A stretch of DNA of 64,000 nucleotides from assembly GCF_003946605.1 (NCBI RefSeq), contig NZ_RHOQ01000003.1, positions 124,001-188,000 on the forward strand, given 5' to 3'. The notes below the pieces were generated by a model that saw only the letters and a list, made by a program, of their open reading frames with translations, had not been told where the DNA came from and did not search any database. Shown piece by piece: positions 58,955 to 64,000 of this stretch. Both the position numbers and the translations under genes were made by a program. Positions within the stretch are counted from its first letter, which is position 1; every line of letters begins with the position of its first letter. Source of the stretch: Companilactobacillus baiquanensis (lineage in GTDB: Bacteria; Bacillota; Bacilli; Lactobacillales; Lactobacillaceae).

Positions 58955-60169
58955 TTAAGCATTTTGATAATTTTTAGCTTTTAAATTACTGATAGTAAGC
59001 ATAAAGATAAGGCTGATCACATAAAGAGTTGAGATAAACATCATAACTGTCATGATGTTGTAGTTATCCAGGATCCAGCCAATGGCTAAACTTGAAAATC
59101 CACCAATACAACGGCCAGTATTCATAATAACGTTATTTGCTGTGGCACGAATTTCAGTAGGATAAAGACGACTTACAACGGCACCATATCCGGCGAACAT
59201 TCCGTTTGAGAAGTATCCGACGATAGCTCCAACGATAATAAGTGAAAACATATTAGTTGGAAGTGTTAGTACAAAGACACCGATAGCTGAAGCTGTTAAG
59301 AATAATCCAAATGCTAGACGAGGTCCTAAGTTATCTAAGATCCAGCCAAATGTTAGCATTCCAGCACACATACCAAGGATAGTAGCAATCATCCAAGTTG
59401 AACTGGCAACAGTTAGATTAAGTTGTTTTTGCATAATTGTTGGTAACCAGTTCATAAGTCCGAAGTATCCGGCGATTTGAACAATGGCCATAACCATTAA
59501 TGCTACTGTTTGATAGGCAATCTTTGGTGTAGCAAATAATTCTTTAACGCTACCATGTTTCTTCTTGGAGGATTTAATGAAGGTGTCACTTTCACGTAAG
59601 TGACGTCTGATAAAGAAAGTAATGATGACAGGAATTACACCGAATAAGAAGAGTGCATTCCAACCTAGTGTAGGTATTACTAAAGTTGCTAGTAGAGCAG
59701 CAAAGATAGCTCCGACTTGTCCGGCCATACCGACCCATGATGATACTCGTCCAAGTTTTTTCTTTGAGAAGCTTTCAGCAAGTACGGTCATACCGATACC
59801 GTACTCACCACCGCCACCGATACCGGCTAGAAATCTGCAGATATAGATAGTTGTTAAATCGTGGGCGAAGAACATTGCTCCAGTTGCAATGGCAAAAATA
59901 AAAATTGTGTAAGTAAAAGTTTTGATACGACCGAATTTATCGGCTAAAATTCCAAAAAAAATACCACCCAATAACATACCAACATTTGTGATCGTGGAAA
60001 TTAATCCCGCTTGGGTTCCGCTCAAATGCAATTCGGCAATGATAGAAGATAGGGCGAATGATAAAAACATTACGTCCATGTTCTCCAATCCGAAACCTGC
60101 AGTTGTGGAAGCGACCACTTTTGCTTGATAGTTATCTGGATGGTTTGATTGTGTAGATACTATTTTCAT
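58955..60169 (-). CDS. MFS transporter, metabolite:H+ symporter type
   Basis: A 404-residue, 12-span MFS protein resembling aromatic-acid/sialate-type symporters. Span 1 GFGLENMDVMFLSFALS, loop 2-3 GILADKFGRIKTF, span 5 region GIGGGGEYGIGMTVLAE, and VSRLYPTEIRATANNVIMNTGR before span 11. ATG 60169 has GGAGGAAAA upstream; the longer frame to 60253 includes that site. Monocistronic. Substrate unknown; an organic acid is likely by family. Confidence 0.85.
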   Translation of the reverse strand: MKIVSTQSNHPDNYQAKVVASTTAGFGLENMDVMFLSFALSSIIAELHLSGTQAGLISTITNVGMLLGGIFFGILADKFGRIKTFTYTIFIFAIATGAMFFAHDLTTIYICRFLAGIGGGGEYGIGMTVLAESFSKKKLGRVSSWVGMAGQVGAIFAALLATLVIPTLGWNALFLFGVIPVIITFFIRRHLRESDTFIKSSKKKHGSVKELFATPKIAYQTVALMVMAIVQIAGYFGLMNWLPTIMQKQLNLTVASSTWMIATILGMCAGMLTFGWILDNLGPRLAFGLFLTASAIGVFVLTLPTNMFSLIIVGAIVGYFSNGMFAGYGAVVSRLYPTEIRATANNVIMNTGRCIGGFSSLAIGWILDNYNIMTVMMFISTLYVISLIFMLTISNLKAKNYQNA

Positions 60170-60314
60170 TACTATTTTCCTCCAAAATGGACGCTCACAG
60201 TCGTCCTTTATTTTGCTTGAAGATATAGTAGCATGACAAAATAATATGTACAAGTGTCTAAATCTTTCGAAATTTGACCAATCACAGTCGTGACAAGGCT
60301 TTAAAAAATTATAT

Positions 60315-61502
60315 TTATTCTTTTATCAAGCGTGCACGATAAATAATTATGCCCGTTGTTGCTAATAGAGCGGCAAATACGGCTATGACGATCATAATGT
60401 ATGAACTTTCTTTAAAAACACCAAAAATAACTGGACCAAAGGCAGCAAGAAGATAACCGGCAGATTGTGCCATACCTGATACTTCGGCTGTTTGATAAGG
60501 ATTAGTTGTTTTATTAGTAAAGAAAAAGATGGCAGTATTAAAGGCAATTCCTTGGGCCACACCGGCAATTATTGCCCAAATTATTAAGTAAATACCTGAA
60601 GTAGTATTTAGTAAAAATGCTAATGGAGCTACAAAGTATCCTAAGACTACACAGAATGTCAAAAGTCCCATTCCCACTTTTTTAGGTGCCAGCATTGGAA
60701 CAATAAAAGATAATGGTAATCCGGCAATTTGCAAGACGGTTAATAGATTACTTGAGAAGATCGTTGTAACGCCATGATCAGTCAAAACCCTTGGCAGCCA
60801 AGTCAAAAGAGAATAGTAAATCAATGATTGGAAGCCAAAGTATAACGTTATTAACCAACCTAATGATTGATGCCAAACACTTTGATAATCTGGAATTTCT
60901 TCATCTTTATTGTTGGTGTCTTTTTGATTATTTTTAACATTAGGAATCCAGAAAATAAATGCAATAATTCCCATAACTGACAAAATAGCTAAAGTAGCAC
61001 TAAGACTGATCCTAGTTATGAAGTATCCTGAAAATGCTGTTCCGATCGCACCGATCAAAAGCATTGATAAAGTGTATAAAGCAGTGCCTAATGGAATTTT
61101 ATTAGGCATATGATCCTTGATAATAGCTGGTACCAAAACGTTACCACTATCAATACCAATTCCGACTAGGGCAGTCCCCAAAAATAAGGCCCAGACAGTA
61201 GGAATGACACGTAAGTAACTTCCCACCAATAAAAGAATAAAGAATAAAAGAATCGTTAATTCATTTCCTTTATTTTTAGCAATTTTAACGATAATTGGCG
61301 AGAATATTGCAAAAGCAATCAAAGGAATAGAAGTTAACAGTCCTGCCATAGAACTAGGAATGTTCAAATCCTTTTCAATACTTCTAAGTAAAGGCGGCAT
61401 GATCGTAATCGGTAAACGCAAATTTGCCGCAATCAACATCATACTGAATAAAAAATAATTTTGTGATGTTTTGGGTGTATTTGTTTCTGATAATGAATTC
61501 AA
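60315..61502 (-). CDS. MFS transporter, CynX/NimT family
   Basis: A 395-residue, 12-span carrier of the CynX/NimT (cyanate/nitroimidazole) branch. Visible: ANLRLPITIMPPLLRSIEKDLNIPSSMAGLLTSIPL, GIDSGNVLVPAIIKDHMP and QTAEVSGMAQSAGYLLAAFGPVIFG. The branch includes 2-nitroimidazole exporters and many of unknown substrate. Start codon is TTG 61502 with GAGGGGG upstream. It lies on the same strand as the next MFS gene, 145 bp before it, and 102 bp after the MMPL gene. Confidence 0.85.
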   Translation of the reverse strand: MNSLSETNTPKTSQNYFLFSMMLIAANLRLPITIMPPLLRSIEKDLNIPSSMAGLLTSIPLIAFAIFSPIIVKIAKNKGNELTILLFFILLLVGSYLRVIPTVWALFLGTALVGIGIDSGNVLVPAIIKDHMPNKIPLGTALYTLSMLLIGAIGTAFSGYFITRISLSATLAILSVMGIIAFIFWIPNVKNNQKDTNNKDEEIPDYQSVWHQSLGWLITLYFGFQSLIYYSLLTWLPRVLTDHGVTTIFSSNLLTVLQIAGLPLSFIVPMLAPKKVGMGLLTFCVVLGYFVAPLAFLLNTTSGIYLIIWAIIAGVAQGIAFNTAIFFFTNKTTNPYQTAEVSGMAQSAGYLLAAFGPVIFGVFKESSYIMIVIAVFAALLATTGIIIYRARLIKE

Positions 61503-61568
61503 AAAGATATCCCCCTCAATATTAGTTACCTAATTATTCTAATTCATAATTAAAGTTTGGACAAACAA

Positions 61569-61602
61569 AATAAGGATGCACAAGTTGCGCATCCTTATTG
61601 GG
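61569..61602 (-). terminator. Terminator after the MMPL gene
   Basis: AATAAGGATGC (61569-61579) pairs with GCATCCTTATT (61589-61599); on the minus strand T residues follow. Confidence 0.85.
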
Positions 61603-61604
61603 TA

Positions 61605-64000
61605 TTATTTAGTAGCGTTATCTTTTTTATTAGCACGCTTTCTAAATAAGTAAATAATTGCAGGCAAAACAGTTAAAGCACTGATCAAGGAATAACCTGT
61701 ATCAAGAACTGTAATTAGACCAAAGGATCTAAGAACAGGGAAACTTGAGAACATGATGGCTGAAAATCCGCCCATAACGGTTAATCCAGAAACAGTAATG
61801 GCTTGTCCAACGTGGGAAACGGCATCAATAATAGCTTGTCTGCGCGTGACTTTATTGAGTCTTTCCTCACGATATCTTTCAAGTATCAAAATAGTAAATT
61901 CAGTACCGATACCTAAGACTAATGAACTAAGCGCAATTGTAACGGGGTTGTATGTTGTATGCATTAACCAAAGTGTCAAAGGTGATAATCCAAGTACGAC
62001 CAAGATAGGAAGAACTGGATAAATTGCCAATCTGATTTCATGGTAAACCAATAACAATACAACAAAGATAATTATTAAACCAGCGAACATAATTAAAGTA
62101 TGGTTTGAAGTTACATTACTTACACCTATTAACATCATAACTTGTGGGCCAGCTGGTGAAATCTTCAAGTCATGGTGATTGCCACCAATATCTTTAGAAA
62201 TTTTATCCATTAAGTTTTGCTGATCTTTAGAAGAAAGATGTTGATTAACTTTAAACTGGATCGTTGCATATTGATTATTATTACTGATAACAGTCTTCTT
62301 GAGTGAATTAGGAATGTTTTTAATACCAGTATTCATTGTTGATTGACTAGCATCAAGTGAACCGCCTAATTGCTTATAAGTTGAAGATAGACTTGTTACG
62401 CCAGTAATATCTTTATACTTGTTGTTTTCTTGTTTACCTAGTTTGTCGATACGTTTCATAGTTGCTTTGTCGCGAACGTCGTCACCTTTAACTAGGTAGT
62501 TGATATAAACAGTTGAACCAACTTGCTTTTGAAGATATTTAGTATTTTGCAGCTCTGACATGTCTTGAGGGATCATCTTCAAAATATCAGTTTCAGTACC
62601 AATATTTCTTTCAACGAAGAAACCAAATCCTCCAAGAACGATAGCAATGATAAAGACCCAGGAAGCATGTTTTGTAACAAACTTAGCGTAGTTAGCTAAC
62701 CAGCCGGATAAACGAGTCGTACCATTTTGTTGCTTTTCTTTTCTAACTTTATTCTTAGCTACAAATTTAGCATGAGCTTTCTCTGATCCATCTAAGAGTG
62801 TGAAAGTGCTAAACATCATAAAGAATTCAACGATGTAAACACATAGAACACCAAGTGCCAAAGTTACACCGAATTGTTTCATCATTGGAGCTTTAGAGAA
62901 GAACATTGTTAAGAAACTGAACATCATAACTACTAAAGCAATTCCGACAGCAGGTCCCATCTTGTTGATCGAAAGTTTGATCGAACCTTCAGAATCTTCA
63001 GAACTTCGATATTCATCTTCATAACGGTTTTGGAACTGAACCCCAAAGTCAGTACCCAATCCAATAATAATTGGTAGAGTAGCCATTGTGGCAAGTGTGA
63101 TAGGTAAATTGAACCATCCCATCAAACCAAATGTCCATATCAAACCAATTAGAACGAATAGTAATGGTGATAATCTTCTTCTAACTGGGAAGATCAATGC
63201 CAAAATGATCAACATGATTATCACAGCAATAACAACCATGACCGCCATGTTTTGAATAACAACATTTTTAACTTGTCCGATAACAACAGGAGTACCGGCA
63301 GTTCTTACTTTGACGTTGCCTTTAAAGTTAGTATCTTTAACAGCTTTATGGACATCTTTCATCAACTTAACGTTGGCATCCATATCAGTTGTATTCTTAG
63401 TGTTAACCATTAAAACAGTATGTTTAGCGTTCTTAGGTAATAATTGCGAAATGGCAGATGGAACTTTTCCGTTATCACTAAGTAAAATATCTCTTAATAG
63501 TGCATTAGGCATGTTTTGTACTTTAGGAATCATTGGTAAAATACTTTGTTCAAGGGCTTGTTTTTGTTGATCATTTAAGATCGTCATTGTATAAGCTTGA
63601 ACTTGTTTTGTTTGGGCAGGTGTCAGCATACCCATAAGTTGAGTCTGTTCAGTTGCTTGTAATTGTGCAGCGGCTGCTTGTTGTTGGGCTGCAGGTAATT
63701 GAGCAATTTTAGCAGTTGCTTGAGTTTGTGCAGCAGCAATTTGAGCCTTTTGAGTATCGGTTAAAATCGTTGGTACAAATTGTGTTACTTGAGCAGTTTG
63801 TGCTGATGTTAGTGAACTTTGAATCTTAGTCATCAAAGTAGCTTTTTGCTTATCTGATAAGGAATTCATAACATCTTTTTGCATCTTAGGAGTTAAATTA
63901 AGATTTAATCCCTTCATATTAGAAGCTTGAGTTGGATTATCTGCGAGTTGTGATAACTCATCATTCATTAAAGCTACTATATTAGTAGTTCCACGAACGT
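61605..64000 (-). CDS. MMPL/RND-family membrane exporter, N-terminus beyond window
   Basis: The frame is open to the right edge, so the N-terminal span and start are missing; the ATG at 63968 is internal. The 797 visible residues show: an outside Ala/Gln-rich coiled region (TQATAKIAQLPAAQQQAAAAQ), a first block of about five spans with GLGTDFGVQFQNRYEDEY, a charged link, one span, a second outside domain (QKQVGSTVYINYLVKGDD) and a last block with SSLVLGIGTEFTILILERYREE. The GxGTxF motifs are proton-relay regions of MMPL proteins, which export lipids or envelope components. Substrate unknown. Confidence 0.88.
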   Translation of the reverse strand, partial: VRGTTNIVALMNDELSQLADNPTQASNMKGLNLNLTPKMQKDVMNSLSDKQKATLMTKIQSSLTSAQTAQVTQFVPTILTDTQKAQIAAAQTQATAKIAQLPAAQQQAAAAQLQATEQTQLMGMLTPAQTKQVQAYTMTILNDQQKQALEQSILPMIPKVQNMPNALLRDILLSDNGKVPSAISQLLPKNAKHTVLMVNTKNTTDMDANVKLMKDVHKAVKDTNFKGNVKVRTAGTPVVIGQVKNVVIQNMAVMVVIAVIIMLIILALIFPVRRRLSPLLFVLIGLIWTFGLMGWFNLPITLATMATLPIIIGLGTDFGVQFQNRYEDEYRSSEDSEGSIKLSINKMGPAVGIALVVMMFSFLTMFFSKAPMMKQFGVTLALGVLCVYIVEFFMMFSTFTLLDGSEKAHAKFVAKNKVRKEKQQNGTTRLSGWLANYAKFVTKHASWVFIIAIVLGGFGFFVERNIGTETDILKMIPQDMSELQNTKYLQKQVGSTVYINYLVKGDDVRDKATMKRIDKLGKQENNKYKDITGVTSLSSTYKQLGGSLDASQSTMNTGIKNIPNSLKKTVISNNNQYATIQFKVNQHLSSKDQQNLMDKISKDIGGNHHDLKISPAGPQVMMLIGVSNVTSNHTLIMFAGLIIIFVVLLLVYHEIRLAIYPVLPILVVLGLSPLTLWLMHTTYNPVTIALSSLVLGIGTEFTILILERYREERLNKVTRRQAIIDAVSHVGQAITVSGLTVMGGFSAIMFSSFPVLRSFGLITVLDTGYSLISALTVLPAIIYLFRKRANKKDNATK

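Noticed and set aside
1..64000. tRNA, rRNA, CRISPR arrays, insertion sequences
   Set aside because: No cloverleaf, rRNA stretch, regularly spaced repeat or transposase-like frame was recognised by eye; a tRNAscan or IS search was not possible.

Overview
The window is about 64 kb of AT-rich chromosomal DNA from a low-GC Gram-positive lactic acid bacterium of the Lactobacillaceae. A food- or gut-associated species of the Companilactobacillus (former Lactobacillus alimentarius/farciminis) type fits best. This placement is inference from gene content (alsS-aldB, dltXABCD, WxL and SLAP surface proteins, opuA, zinc-independent S14, HPr/CcpA-type cre sites) and codon style. No rRNA, tRNA, CRISPR array or intact insertion sequence was seen. 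Both edges cut genes: an ABC-2-like permease on the left and an MMPL/RND exporter on the right.

Layout. 1-8 kb: permease fragment, glutathione peroxidase, the acetoin pair alsS-aldB with a divergent MarR regulator, a deviant peptide deformylase, an NADPH-FMN reductase, a GT8 glycosyltransferase and a GlpT-like antiporter. 8-11 kb: ArsR regulator and divergent zinc/cadmium P-type ATPase, then a 55-aa protein behind a perfect cre. 11-15 kb: EamA transporter, two-part threonine/serine exporter, a nuclease lipoprotein and its membrane-anchored partner. 15-20 kb: a PTS EIIABC plus SGNH hydrolase operon, a divergent GntR regulator, a GyrI-like protein and alternative S14. 20-21 kb: a secreted SLAP-domain protein flanked by TGTG-rich DNA. 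21-28 kb: an L-fucose catabolic cluster (fucA divergent from fucR-fucI-fucK-transporter-fucU). 28-33 kb: a highly structured, apparently noncoding leader followed by dltXABCD. 33-36 kb: acyl-CoA dehydrogenase with EtfB and EtfA. 36-40 kb: the glycine betaine ABC transporter opuA. 40-43 kb: an XRE-TPR regulator and a quinol nitric oxide reductase. 43-48 kb: a UvrA paralogue and a WxL-like surface protein. 48-53 kb: leuBCD plus an MFS carrier behind a leucine leader-peptide attenuator, with no leuA. 53-56 kb: copYAZ. 56.5-59 kb: a small HTH protein, an Fst/par-type type I toxin-antitoxin locus and an SOS-controlled Y-family polymerase/YolD pair. 59-64 kb: two MFS carriers and the MMPL exporter.

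The genes form many short, independently regulated transcription units. Catabolic and respiratory units carry cre-like sites. Metal homeostasis (Zn, Cu), osmotic (opuA) and envelope (dlt) functions are each compact operons. The items most worth a second look are the par-type toxin-antitoxin locus, the multi-helix RNA upstream of dltX, the acyl-CoA dehydrogenase/ETF operon (unusual in a lactobacillus), the leuA-less leucine operon with its attenuator, and a family of long intergenic hairpins sharing an AATCC...GGATT apex.
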